The position numbers and the translations under genes are program-made. From assembly GCA_027451785.1 (NCBI GenBank), contig DAIDIS010000002.1, forward strand, positions 1 through 11,787: a stretch of 11,787 bases of DNA, read 5' to 3'. The stretch is from Acidimicrobiales bacterium. GTDB taxonomy: Bacteria > Actinomycetota > Acidimicrobiia > Acidimicrobiales > JAKAVM01. Positions within the stretch are counted from its first letter, which is position 1; every line of letters begins with the position of its first letter. Positions 1 to 7,643 of the stretch are shown one piece after another. The notes beneath the pieces were generated by a model. That model was not told the DNA's origin. It saw only the letters and a program-made list of their open reading frames with translations, and ran no database searches.

Positions 1-1
1 T

Positions 2-271
2 TGGATCAGTATGCAATTTTTCTTCTGCCATATCCTCTCCAGATCTTCTAGAGTTCCCAACGTCAAACAGCTGAAAAACAGGCCGATCGTCGAAGTCCAT
101 GTTGGCGAGCCGATCCACGTCGGACCAATTGCGGACTCGCACCAAGCCGACAAGTTGACCGAGTCGTTGATGGATACGCTGGTTCGCTTGTTGCCCTCTG
201 AGGCTCGCAAGAGGCGTAAACCGTCACCGGAAGAGATCGCCATGGCCTTGCCTCCGGGCGTTAGTTCTTAA
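2..271 (+). CDS. PlsC-like 1-acylglycerol-3-phosphate acyltransferase, C-terminal fragment
   Basis: The frame is open from the left edge and stops with TAA at 269-271, leaving the last ~89 codons of a longer protein. Visible features are a strand-like segment VEVHVGEPI, which resembles the late PlsC motif before the final helix, then a helix ending in LVRLLP, and a tail of the form PSPEEIAMALPPG. From memory, tails of this PTPEEL...PPG kind are common in actinobacterial PlsC proteins. The catalytic HX4D and PEG motifs would lie upstream, outside the window, so activity cannot be judged. The first ~15 codons fit the family poorly, although SRSSRVPNV fits. A frame problem there cannot be excluded. 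The gene converges on aconitase with 49 bp between the stop codons. The family call rests on the C-terminal pattern only. Confidence 0.6.
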   Translation, partial: WISMQFFFCHILSRSSRVPNVKQLKNRPIVEVHVGEPIHVGPIADSHQADKLTESLMDTLVRLLPSEARKRRKPSPEEIAMALPPGVSS

Positions 272-320
272 AAGGGCCACAAGCCTCAAGTTGCGGCTGC
301 CAATTAGCGCCTTTTGGCGA

Positions 321-2603
321 TTAGTCCTTAGCTTCCCTAAGCCGGATCAGGTTGAGTGCGCTACCTGCTTTGAACCACTCGATCTGCTTTGCGGTAAGAG
401 TATGGTTTGCCTTGAAGGCAGTTACATTTCCTTCGGGCGAGGTGATTTCGCAGTCGATCTGCTTATCGGGCGCCAAGCTGGATAGCCCCAGCACCGAGAT
501 GCGGTCATCTTGACCGACGAGATCGTATGTAGATGGATCAGCAAATGTCAGAGGCAGGACGCCTTGTTTCTTGAGGTTGGTCTCGTGAATCCTGGCGAAG
601 GACCTGACGATCACGGCTTTGCACCCCATGAACCTCGGCTCCATTGCGGCGTGCTCTCTTGAGGAACCTTCTCCATAGTTGGAGTCTCCAATGACGACCC
701 AGCTGATACCAGCGTCGTGGCAGTGTTTGGCTATCTCCGGGTAGGCCTCGGTCCGGCCGTCAACCGGGCACTTACCTTTGCCCGCCTCATGAGTAAAGGC
801 GTTGATAGCACCAATAAACAGATTCTGGCAGATATTCTCCAGGTGACCTCTATAACGTAGCCAGGGACCCGCCGGCGAAATGTGGTCGGTTGTGCACTTT
901 CCTTCCGCCTTCAATAGAACGGGAAGAGAGAGAAAATCGCTTCCGTCCCATTTGTCGAATGGAGACAGCAACTGAAGACGTTCCGACGTAGGGGAGACCT
1001 CCACGGAAATAGCCGAGCCATTGTCGGGGGGTGCCTCAAATCCGGCCAGAGCGTTTTCGAATCCCAACGGGGGAAGCTCAACCCCAGTCGGGGGATCAAG
1101 GGCAACTTGGTCGCCGGCTTCGTTGACGAGCGAATCGGAAAGCGGGTTGAAGTCCAGCGTGCCGGCTAGTGCGTAGGCGACGACGGTCTCGGGCGACCCG
1201 ATGAAGGAGTAGGTGGAGGGGTTCCCGTCGTTTCTTTTGGGGAAGTTGCGGTTGTAGGAGTTGAGGATCGAGTTTGACTGGCCCTCACTGATGTCGCTTC
1301 TCTTCCACTGACCTATGCAGGGTCCGCAGGCATTGGCCAGCACGGTCGCCCCTAGAGCTTCGAGGTCAGCGAGCAGCCCGTCACGTTCAATGGTCGCCCT
1401 TACCCTCTCCGATCCGGGAGTGACCAGGAGTGGTGACTTCACCTTCAACCCCTTTGCCACCGCCTGCCGGGCCACGTTAGCGGCCCTTGATATATCTTCG
1501 TACGACGAGTTGGTGCAAGAGCCGACCAGGCAGTACGAGAGATTCGCGGGCCATTCACTGCGCTCGGTCTCGGCACCTATTGCAGAGGTCGGGCGTGCCA
1601 AGTCCGGAGTGTGGGGACCGCAGATATGCGGTTCAAGTGTGTCGAGGTCGATCTCGATGACTTGGTCGAAGACGGAACTCGGATCCGACTCGGTTTCAGC
1701 GTCTGCTCTTAGGTTTGAGTAATAGGCCTCTGCCAGTTCAGCAATGTCTCCTCGGCCTACCGACTCCAAGTAACTGCGAGAGTGGTCGTCATATGGGAAG
1801 ACGGAGCAGGTCGCCCCGATCTCGGCACCCATGTTACAGATGGTTGCCTTGCCGGTGAGGCTGATCGACGAAGTTCCTTCGCCGAAATACTCCACAATCG
1901 CCCCAGTGCCACCGGAAACAGTGAGAATCTGTGCCACCTTCAAGATGACGTCCTTGGCCGAAGTCCATCCTTTGAGGGACCCGGTCAGCTTGACCCCGAT
2001 CAGCTTCGGCCATCTCACTCCGAACGGATCCCCGACTAATACGTCGACGGCATCTGCGCCGCCTACGCCGATTGCCACCATCCCCATCCCTCCGGCATTT
2101 GGGGTGTGAGAGTCCGTGCCGATGATCATTCCGCCCGGGAAGGAGTATTGCTCAAGGACAACTTGGTGGATGATTCCCGATCCGGGTTTCCAGAATCCGA
2201 TTCCGTATCTCGCCGAAGCTGACGCCAGGAACTTGTAGACCTCAGAGTTAGTCGACTCAGCATTCGCGAGGTCAGTCTTTGCGTCGACTTGAGCCTGGAT
2301 CAAGTGATCGCAATGGACGGTTGCGGGCACGGCTACAGAGGCAAGACCGGAAGTCATGAACTGCAATATGGCCATCTGAGCCGTTGCGTCTTGCATGGCG
2401 ACCCTGTCGGGGAACATCTCAGCTTGAGCCGATCCCCTCGAAAGATCCTGCCCCTTCGGGTCGGCGAGATGATTGAAGAGAATCTTCTCGGCGAACGAGA
2501 TCGGCCTGCCGAGTCTTTCCCTGGCTATCGACACCCTTTCGTCGAGACGAGAGTAAACCTGCTCGGCGAGTGTACGGGGCGTAATCGCTTCAACTCTGGG
2601 CAT
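321..2603 (-). CDS. acn: Aconitate hydratase, mitochondrial (ACO2) type
   Basis: This enzyme interconverts citrate and isocitrate via cis-aconitate in the TCA cycle, in the cytoplasm, using a [4Fe-4S] cluster. The 760-residue protein aligns by eye along its whole length with animal mitochondrial aconitase. Shared blocks include VAMQDATAQMA (68-78), GFWKPGSGIIHQ (136-147), GTDSHTPN (162-169), ATICNMGAEIGAT (253-265) and KCTTDHIS (569-576). The cluster cysteines are C363 (GSCTNSS), C426 and C429 (ANACGPC), with the same 63-residue spacing as in human ACO2. Active-site residues seen are D99-H100, H146, D164-S165-H166, R452 and S647-S648-R649. It is shorter than the ~900-residue AcnA/IRP1 form usual in actinobacteria. 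The ATG at 2603 fits the family N-terminus, but no strong ribosome site precedes it. It lies 38 nt after the second lipoprotein gene on the same strand, so read-through from that operon is possible. Confidence 0.97.
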   Translation of the reverse strand: MPRVEAITPRTLAEQVYSRLDERVSIARERLGRPISFAEKILFNHLADPKGQDLSRGSAQAEMFPDRVAMQDATAQMAILQFMTSGLASVAVPATVHCDHLIQAQVDAKTDLANAESTNSEVYKFLASASARYGIGFWKPGSGIIHQVVLEQYSFPGGMIIGTDSHTPNAGGMGMVAIGVGGADAVDVLVGDPFGVRWPKLIGVKLTGSLKGWTSAKDVILKVAQILTVSGGTGAIVEYFGEGTSSISLTGKATICNMGAEIGATCSVFPYDDHSRSYLESVGRGDIAELAEAYYSNLRADAETESDPSSVFDQVIEIDLDTLEPHICGPHTPDLARPTSAIGAETERSEWPANLSYCLVGSCTNSSYEDISRAANVARQAVAKGLKVKSPLLVTPGSERVRATIERDGLLADLEALGATVLANACGPCIGQWKRSDISEGQSNSILNSYNRNFPKRNDGNPSTYSFIGSPETVVAYALAGTLDFNPLSDSLVNEAGDQVALDPPTGVELPPLGFENALAGFEAPPDNGSAISVEVSPTSERLQLLSPFDKWDGSDFLSLPVLLKAEGKCTTDHISPAGPWLRYRGHLENICQNLFIGAINAFTHEAGKGKCPVDGRTEAYPEIAKHCHDAGISWVVIGDSNYGEGSSREHAAMEPRFMGCKAVIVRSFARIHETNLKKQGVLPLTFADPSTYDLVGQDDRISVLGLSSLAPDKQIDCEITSPEGNVTAFKANHTLTAKQIEWFKAGSALNLIRLREAKD

Positions 2604-2641
2604 CCGAAGTCCGTTCTGTTCTCTTTAGACCGGCTCGAAGA

Positions 2642-3214
2642 TCAGCCGGCCGAGATGGATTTGCAGTTGTTATTCGATGTTATCGCCTTGATCAGAGGGA
2701 GATCATCGGCCGTGCTGTACGAGGTATAAAGACCTTGAAAGCGCTGGGAAAGTGTATTGCTCGCCTTATTGAGCTGCTGCTGAACCGCTCCAAGCTCGTT
2801 AGTAACCTGAGATTGGTCGCCTGCTGCCGCCGCCTGAAGCGCACTCAGGGCGCTCTGGAGTGAGCTTTGGTAGGAGGTGATCGCCGCGATGAAACCTTTT
2901 GCGAAGTGTGAGCCATCCTTCACGGCGGGTGACCCAGCGGAGTTGACCTTGGAAATCAATTGCTGTGTCAAAGAGATCTCGGAATTGAACAGCCCCTCGT
3001 AGTCTTGGATGGCTGTCTTGGAGTCCGGCGCGGCCTGAATTTGGGCGTGCGAACTTGCAGTTGCCTGCTGCGTCCCGGTGACCCATCCGGACATCGCAGT
3101 ACACATTGTCGAGGCCCATGCGACAGGTGGCGTGCCTGGTAGGGCGGCGGGCGAACAGGCTGCCAGCGCCGTTGCCAGGATAGAAACCGCCGTGAGGAGC
3201 CTAAGTTTGCTCAT
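2642..3214 (-). CDS. Putative lipoprotein with Cys-paired helical domain (paralog A)
   Basis: The 190-residue protein begins with a short basic N-region (MSKLR), a hydrophobic stretch and the lipobox L17-A18-A19-C20. It should therefore be cleaved by signal peptidase II and lipidated on C20, anchoring it to the outer face of the cytoplasmic membrane. The mature part has a W33-x4-C38 motif, Gln/Ala/Ser-rich helices and a late cysteine, C184. C38 and C184 may form a disulfide. The frame stays open upstream, but the Met at 3214 gives a textbook lipoprotein signal. The purine-rich CGGGGCG just upstream is only a weak ribosome site. It is a clear paralog of the preceding gene at 3316-3936: the W-x4-C, the helical core and the late cysteine align. 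I do not recognise a named domain, and the function is unknown. The gap from the preceding gene is 101 nt. Confidence 0.85.
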   Translation of the reverse strand: MSKLRLLTAVSILATALAACSPAALPGTPPVAWASTMCTAMSGWVTGTQQATASSHAQIQAAPDSKTAIQDYEGLFNSEISLTQQLISKVNSAGSPAVKDGSHFAKGFIAAITSYQSSLQSALSALQAAAAGDQSQVTNELGAVQQQLNKASNTLSQRFQGLYTSYSTADDLPLIKAITSNNNCKSISAG

Positions 3215-3315
3215 CGCCCCGGGCGGTTGTGTCGGGCTGGGTCGAGTATGTATGAAATTGGGCCGAGACGGCGACCGGGTTGAGTCCACAATCCACCTCA
3301 CTGGGTTCTTCAGTT

Positions 3316-3936
3316 TCAAGATACCGAGGAATTCCCTTTGACGGCGTCTTCGAGAGCCCGACACGAGGGGGATTGAGAGAAGGACTGACCAAGTTGGCTG
3401 GAAGAGGCCTTAAGGTCGTTGACAGCGTTTCGGAGGTTCTGGGAGGCGGTTTTATTGGCGTCTTTGATCCGCTGTGCATCCATCGGACCGCTGCCTTGAA
3501 TGGCTCCACCGGCTCCGAGGGATGCAATGATCCCGGTTAAGGCTTGCTGGTAGTCGGAGAATGCCTTTATTACCTCACGTTGAGCATTGGCTCCGTCGGA
3601 GGTTTGAGGTATCCCGGCTCCGTCGAGCGCGCCGATCAACCCTTGCGTTGCCGCTGAAGTGCTGTGGAAGTACTGCCTTATCAGCGAGGGAGCGTCGGCG
3701 AAGCCGCCTCGTTGCATGAACTGGTTGGTGAGGCTCTTTCCGCTCTCCTTGATCGTGGCCATCCATTGATTTATCGCGTTACACGTCGTAGTGGACCAAG
3801 CTGACGGAGACACCGTTCTAAGAGAATGAGATTGTGGGGTGGGACTGTGCGAGCAGGAAGCCAAAAGAACCGACGCAGCCAATGCGATTGCGCCGAGTCC
3901 TGCATTTCGAGGGCGATGGGCTCCGTTATTTTGCAC
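3316..3936 (-). CDS. Putative lipoprotein with Cys-paired helical domain (paralog B)
   Basis: This is a 206-residue protein if translation starts at the GTG at 3936. That start gives a basic N-region, a hydrophobic segment (about 13-26) and the lipobox L25-A26-S27-C28. The reading frame is open further upstream (to 4056), but no ATG closer to the signal is in frame, and the longer version would bury the signal peptide. The GTG overlaps the last 11 nt of the acyltransferase gene, so translational coupling is likely. After the lipid anchor come a Pro/Ser linker, W47-x4-C52, amphipathic helices and a late C192, the same plan as paralog A. A central stretch (DGANAQREVIKAFSDYQQAL) matches KDGSHFAKGFIAAITSYQSSL of paralog A in position and character. 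The domain is not recognised. Co-transcription suggests a role on the membrane's outer face linked to the lipid genes, which is inference. Confidence 0.82.
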   Translation of the reverse strand: MQNNGAHRPRNAGLGAIALAASVLLASCSHSPTPQSHSLRTVSPSAWSTTTCNAINQWMATIKESGKSLTNQFMQRGGFADAPSLIRQYFHSTSAATQGLIGALDGAGIPQTSDGANAQREVIKAFSDYQQALTGIIASLGAGGAIQGSGPMDAQRIKDANKTASQNLRNAVNDLKASSSQLGQSFSQSPSCRALEDAVKGNSSVS

Positions 3937-4873
3937 TTCTGCCCAATTCCCAGGTTCTCCTCCAAGCTGGAGCGTCCGGCCCGGCCAAACTCGGCGTTGT
4001 GCCCTTGGCTGCGCGAAGTGTTGCTGACCACCAGTCGTTCTCCGCTTCGTCGGCAAGCTTGGCTACCTCATCCTCTATGGCGGAGGCGAACTTGCGAGCG
4101 TCCTCGTGTGCTGCCGGTGGCATCGGATTGCCAAAAATGACGGTGGTGGGGGATTGCCGGATCTTCGAAGAGCCCTTGGCCATTACCGACCTTGTGCCTT
4201 TCAGGTAGATCGGAACTACGGGCGTTCCTGTCTTCAAGGACAGATAGGCTGCTCCACCGCTGAACTTTTGTATCCAGCCATCCGGCGTCCTCCCGCCTTC
4301 GGGGTATATAAGAAGGCTCCAGCCTTCGTTTAACAGGTCGGCCGCAACCTGGGCCGACCGCCTGTTCACTTTGTTCCGCTCGATCGGAATCGCAGCCGTA
4401 GTCAAGGCCCACAGCGCCGATTTTACTCTGGTGTCGAAGAAATAGTCGGCAGCCGCAGCCACAATCGTTCGGTGCCTCAACTGTTCGGGCAGGCTCGTCA
4501 ACAGGACAAGGGTATCCACGTGACTTGCGTGATTCGGGGCCAGGATGACCGGGTTGGTTGCGAAGTCCAAGCCGGCAAGCCGGTCCTCGCCGAGCACTGT
4601 TGCCGGTGCGATGGCGCGGGCAACCGGCTTGGAAAGCCAATCAAGAAACGCGGCCCTTACAATCCGGGCCGGGTAAGACCGTGACCACTCGGTGTCGTAG
4701 TTCACTCCGAGCCTTGACACCTCTTCCGGCCTCGCAACCCCATTCGGCCAGTTCGGCTTTGATAGGGGGAATGGTGGCCTAACCGCCATGGCTGCCGACT
4801 TGGCAAAGGCTTTGCCAAGCTGCTGGGCGGCGGATGGAGTCTTGGGTATGTCTGGCTCGGAGGTCTTAGGCAT
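3926..4873 (-). CDS. PlsC-like 1-acyl-sn-glycerol-3-phosphate acyltransferase
   Basis: Members of this family move an acyl group from acyl-CoA or acyl-ACP to a lysophosphatidate-like alcohol at the inner face of the membrane. The 315-residue protein has the family blocks in order: N114-H115-x4-D120 (NHASHVD, catalytic), a second block ending IPIER (162-166), YPEGGRTPDG (190-199, substrate phosphate binding) and TPVVPIYL (217-224). The ~100-residue N-terminal extension before the catalytic motif is longer than in a minimal PlsC and has a possible amphipathic or membrane-associated part (about 68-92). The start at 4873 has GAGG six bases upstream and lies 9 nt after the LarA-like stop codon, so it belongs to the same operon. 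Its stop overlaps the start of lipoprotein B. The true acceptor may be something other than lysophosphatidate, because the neighbours suggest a specialised lipid pathway. Confidence 0.92.
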   Translation of the reverse strand: MPKTSEPDIPKTPSAAQQLGKAFAKSAAMAVRPPFPLSKPNWPNGVARPEEVSRLGVNYDTEWSRSYPARIVRAAFLDWLSKPVARAIAPATVLGEDRLAGLDFATNPVILAPNHASHVDTLVLLTSLPEQLRHRTIVAAAADYFFDTRVKSALWALTTAAIPIERNKVNRRSAQVAADLLNEGWSLLIYPEGGRTPDGWIQKFSGGAAYLSLKTGTPVVPIYLKGTRSVMAKGSSKIRQSPTTVIFGNPMPPAAHEDARKFASAIEDEVAKLADEAENDWWSATLRAAKGTTPSLAGPDAPAWRRTWELGRSAK

Positions 4874-4882
4874 TCCGGGCCT

Positions 4883-6469
4883 CTACTTCACGTCCGCGAT
4901 CATGAGCGGGGGAGCGTGGAAATGGCTAATTGATGGGTTGCGACCGACTACGTCGGAAGCTATCTCAAGTGCATCGCCCAAGGTTGTAGCGGGATGGAAT
5001 CCGAGGCGCTTGACCGAACGGGGGTCACCTCCGACGACGATCACTCTGGATAGGTGCTCCAGGGCGTGTGAACACCAATACCACATGTAAAAGGGGTGTA
5101 CGCCGTGATATGCGTGGCCGGTCCTGTAGAGGTGCCGGTACCACGGGTCGGTTGCGAAGCTTTCTTCGTACTTGGCCTCGATCACCAAAGGATCGGTGGT
5201 TTCGGAAAGGACCTGGTCAAAGAAGTCGATATAACTCGGGTGGTGAACCGGATTGAAGGCCCACGGGGTGGGGTGGGTCATTATCAGTACGCCGCCCTGT
5301 CTGACCAAGGGCTTGCCGCGGTAGAGATTGAAGAAGTACCCAAGGCCCATGCAGGCCACGAGGATGGGGTTCAAGATCGAGTTGACGTTATAAGGGCCGA
5401 TGTATGGAAGGCCCATAGTGAATATGTCGGTTTGCCCCTCGACCTCGACAAGCTGTTGCCTGTAGACGTTTTCCGTTGTGATTTTGTGAACGGCTTCCAC
5501 CTCGCCGGCCTGTACCGAAGTCATTTGATGCGGGGAGAGCACCGAGTTGAAAATCGATCGTGCAACTCTCGGCGGCGTTCGGTCAAGGGCTTTGGAGACG
5601 CCCATGTAGCTCACCCTGTCACGTAGTTTCCACTCCCATTCACGCTTTTGGAGGAATGCGAACTCTTTGGGGAAGGTGTCTGTATTGAGAGTCGTCTCGA
5701 TCTGGAAGATTTTCACGCCTGCGTCCTTTAGGAAGCGGCCCATTCTCCAGTTGGAAGAGTGGAGCTCTGAGCGTTCCTGGTCCATGAAGGACTTGGAATG
5801 CGTCATGGTCTTCACATTGTGATGGTGCTTGATCGACTTATAGCTTGCCAATCCTGTACCAACCGACTTGTGCCCTCCGTCCATGGCAACGAGGTTGATG
5901 TTCACGTAGACAATGAGGTCGCTCTCGGCTGCACGGCGATTCAACTCGACATCCTCGCCGTGTTCGGTCTTTCCGATGTGAACGATTGCATCTGGATCTT
6001 CGGCGTCGTGCTGTGTCAGAAGACCATGTGGCGCAAATGAGTCGTAGACGCGATCGCCTAGTGCGTGCCGGAGCTCGTTTTCGGTCATTCTCCGATGAAG
6101 CGCAAGTGCTGCAATCAAGACAACATCGTCAACGCCCGCTCGCGCAGCCATCTCAAGGACGGCCTCGATCACCCGCTGGCGATTGTCCGGGCGCTTCATG
6201 GGCGGCAAAGGTAAGGAAACGTCGTCAAACGCGATGGTCAATCGCATACCCGGCTTCAATAGCTCCGGAAGGGGTGGCATGTCACCCGCCGGGTTGAGAA
6301 GCGCCTGCTGAATCGAGGCGTCGGCGTCGTCAAGTGGCTTCAGAGGCTCGGGAGCATAGATGACTCGCGACCCACTGGGCAGCTTTTCCATCCTGAAGCC
6401 TTCGCCGTTCCAGAACATGGTGGGCGGAGTTGACTTGTCGGTTTCGAGCACGAATCCCGGTCGGGGCAT
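4883..6469 (-). CDS. LarA-like (DUF2088) nickel-pincer family protein, divergent active site
   Basis: LarA of Lactiplantibacillus racemises lactate using a nickel-pincer nucleotide bound covalently to Lys184, with His200 as nickel ligand, His108/His174 as acid-base pair, and Asp72/Arg75 near the cofactor or substrate. By eye, this 528-residue protein has the matching N-terminal blocks: D83-V-S-L86-P (for D-x-T-R-P), L124-H125-R (for GTHR, His108), GGHK201 (for Lys184) and H217 sixteen residues later (for His200). Thus the cofactor anchor, nickel ligand and one catalytic His are kept. Arg75 is replaced by L86, and the position of His174 is I191. The protein is also ~100 residues longer than typical LarA. 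A strong AGGAG lies 5 nt before the ATG, and only 1 nt separates this ATG from the stop of the dehydrogenase gene. It probably does not racemise lactate; the substrate is unknown. Confidence 0.85.
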   Translation of the reverse strand: MPRPGFVLETDKSTPPTMFWNGEGFRMEKLPSGSRVIYAPEPLKPLDDADASIQQALLNPAGDMPPLPELLKPGMRLTIAFDDVSLPLPPMKRPDNRQRVIEAVLEMAARAGVDDVVLIAALALHRRMTENELRHALGDRVYDSFAPHGLLTQHDAEDPDAIVHIGKTEHGEDVELNRRAAESDLIVYVNINLVAMDGGHKSVGTGLASYKSIKHHHNVKTMTHSKSFMDQERSELHSSNWRMGRFLKDAGVKIFQIETTLNTDTFPKEFAFLQKREWEWKLRDRVSYMGVSKALDRTPPRVARSIFNSVLSPHQMTSVQAGEVEAVHKITTENVYRQQLVEVEGQTDIFTMGLPYIGPYNVNSILNPILVACMGLGYFFNLYRGKPLVRQGGVLIMTHPTPWAFNPVHHPSYIDFFDQVLSETTDPLVIEAKYEESFATDPWYRHLYRTGHAYHGVHPFYMWYWCSHALEHLSRVIVVGGDPRSVKRLGFHPATTLGDALEIASDVVGRNPSISHFHAPPLMIADVK

Positions 6470-6470
6470 G

Positions 6471-7640
6471 CTATCTCCTGCTTTTCTCTGTAGTGATTTC
6501 GAAAACTACCTTCACGCCGTCTCGTCCACCGGCTTGGGCCGCGTGGCGGATTGCCTCTTCGTAGCGGTGAAGAGGATACTTTGCTGAAACCAAGGCGCCG
6601 AGACCCTTTGCAGCGATCATCTCCATGGCCAGCTTAAATGTGTTGCCAAGGGACTCCGTGCCATATGCGTAGCTGCCCTCCATCTTTATTTCGCGATGCC
6701 AAAAAGGCGCCAGGTCAACCTTCGTAGGACCAGGCATCCCGACCATCACGATCCGGCCACCTGGTTTTGTGACCTGCAACGCCTCGGAAATGGACGAGGA
6801 CGAGCCAACGCAGTCGAAGGTAATGTCTGCTCCTGCAGTAAGCCAGGGGCCGTGCATCATGGAAGAAGATGCCCTTCTTATGGCGTCCCTGAAAGAAGAA
6901 GGCCCCACAACGACTTCCGCTCCCAGTTGCTTGGCCATTCTCTGTTGGTGCGGGTATTTGGCCGCAGCAATGATGGTCGAGACGGGGCAGAATTGGCTCA
7001 ATGCCGCAATGACACCCAGGCCAAGAGTACCGGCGCCGATTACTGCGACCTTTGCTCCATCCTCGCCAAGTGCCTTTAGTGCGGCATGAACCGAGCAGGC
7101 CATAGGCTCCACGAGCACGGCCTCTTCATCCGACAAATTGTCCGGCACCTCGTGAATCTGTGACTCGTGAGCAAGGACCTTCGGACCCCAGCCTCCGAGG
7201 GTTGTGGAGCAGTAACCCGTCTGAAGGCCCGGCTCCAAATCCCCAAAGGCCAGGTTCTGGCACAGCTGGGTGTTTCCTTCGGAGCACGGCGAGCACAGTG
7301 GTTGGATGGATCGCGTTGCGCAGTGAAGAACCGGCTCGATTACGACTCGACTGCCTTCTTTGGTCTTGGCGACGATTTCATGTCCGGGCACGAAAGGAAA
7401 GGAGACGATGTCCTCGTAGTATCGAGAACTCCTCCCATCGATAGTTGCGAGGTCGGAACCGCAAATCCCGGAAAGTACGACGTCCAACTCGTGCCAACCC
7501 TCACCGGGAAGGTCGGGGGTGCCGATTTCTTGGAATGATATGGGAGATAACTTCGCCCCGCTGCCGGAGCCCTTTATTGTCGAAGCGAGCCTCGATGCCG
7601 CATAGCGCGCCACCTTTCGCTCGAAAACAAGTGCCTTCAT
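6471..7640 (-). CDS. Zinc-type medium-chain dehydrogenase (MDR/alcohol dehydrogenase superfamily)
   Basis: The protein (389 aa) is a predicted NAD(P)-dependent alcohol/aldehyde or polyol dehydrogenase, cytoplasmic. The catalytic zinc set is visible as C60 (GICGSD), H87-E88 (PGHE) and E178 (LVEPM). The cofactor-binding Rossmann motif is GAGTLGLG at 202-209. The structural-zinc lobe is unusual: C116-x2-C119-x7-C127 match the usual last three cysteines, but the first is shifted to C107, with Q113 at the normal place. The segment between the GHE motif and this lobe is also short. The start lies 3 nt after the stop of the reductase/phosphatase gene, with TAGGT just upstream. The context suggests it handles a fatty aldehyde, alcohol or hydroxy intermediate of the same pathway. 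Threonine- or sorbitol-dehydrogenase-like subfamilies are the nearest in style, and the substrate is not determined. Confidence 0.9.
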   Translation of the reverse strand: MKALVFERKVARYAASRLASTIKGSGSGAKLSPISFQEIGTPDLPGEGWHELDVVLSGICGSDLATIDGRSSRYYEDIVSFPFVPGHEIVAKTKEGSRVVIEPVLHCATRSIQPLCSPCSEGNTQLCQNLAFGDLEPGLQTGYCSTTLGGWGPKVLAHESQIHEVPDNLSDEEAVLVEPMACSVHAALKALGEDGAKVAVIGAGTLGLGVIAALSQFCPVSTIIAAAKYPHQQRMAKQLGAEVVVGPSSFRDAIRRASSSMMHGPWLTAGADITFDCVGSSSSISEALQVTKPGGRIVMVGMPGPTKVDLAPFWHREIKMEGSYAYGTESLGNTFKLAMEMIAAKGLGALVSAKYPLHRYEEAIRHAAQAGGRDGVKVVFEITTEKSRR

Positions 7641-7643
7641 CCG

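Noticed and set aside
308..319. Hairpin CGCC-TTTT-GGCG between the convergent PlsC fragment and aconitase
   Set aside because: A 4-bp stem without a proper T-tract is too weak to call a terminator, although the 49-bp gap between convergent genes is where one would be expected.
2630..2649. Inverted repeat CCGGCT-N8-AGCCGG over the stop codon of lipoprotein A, before aconitase
   Set aside because: The stem is only 6 bp with an 8-nt loop and no T-run follows on either strand, so it is not a convincing terminator. It could still be an RNA processing or attenuation hairpin.
3215..3364. Longer N-terminus for lipoprotein A
   Set aside because: The extra 50 residues are Arg/Pro-rich, overlap the end of the upstream gene and would put the signal peptide inside the protein.
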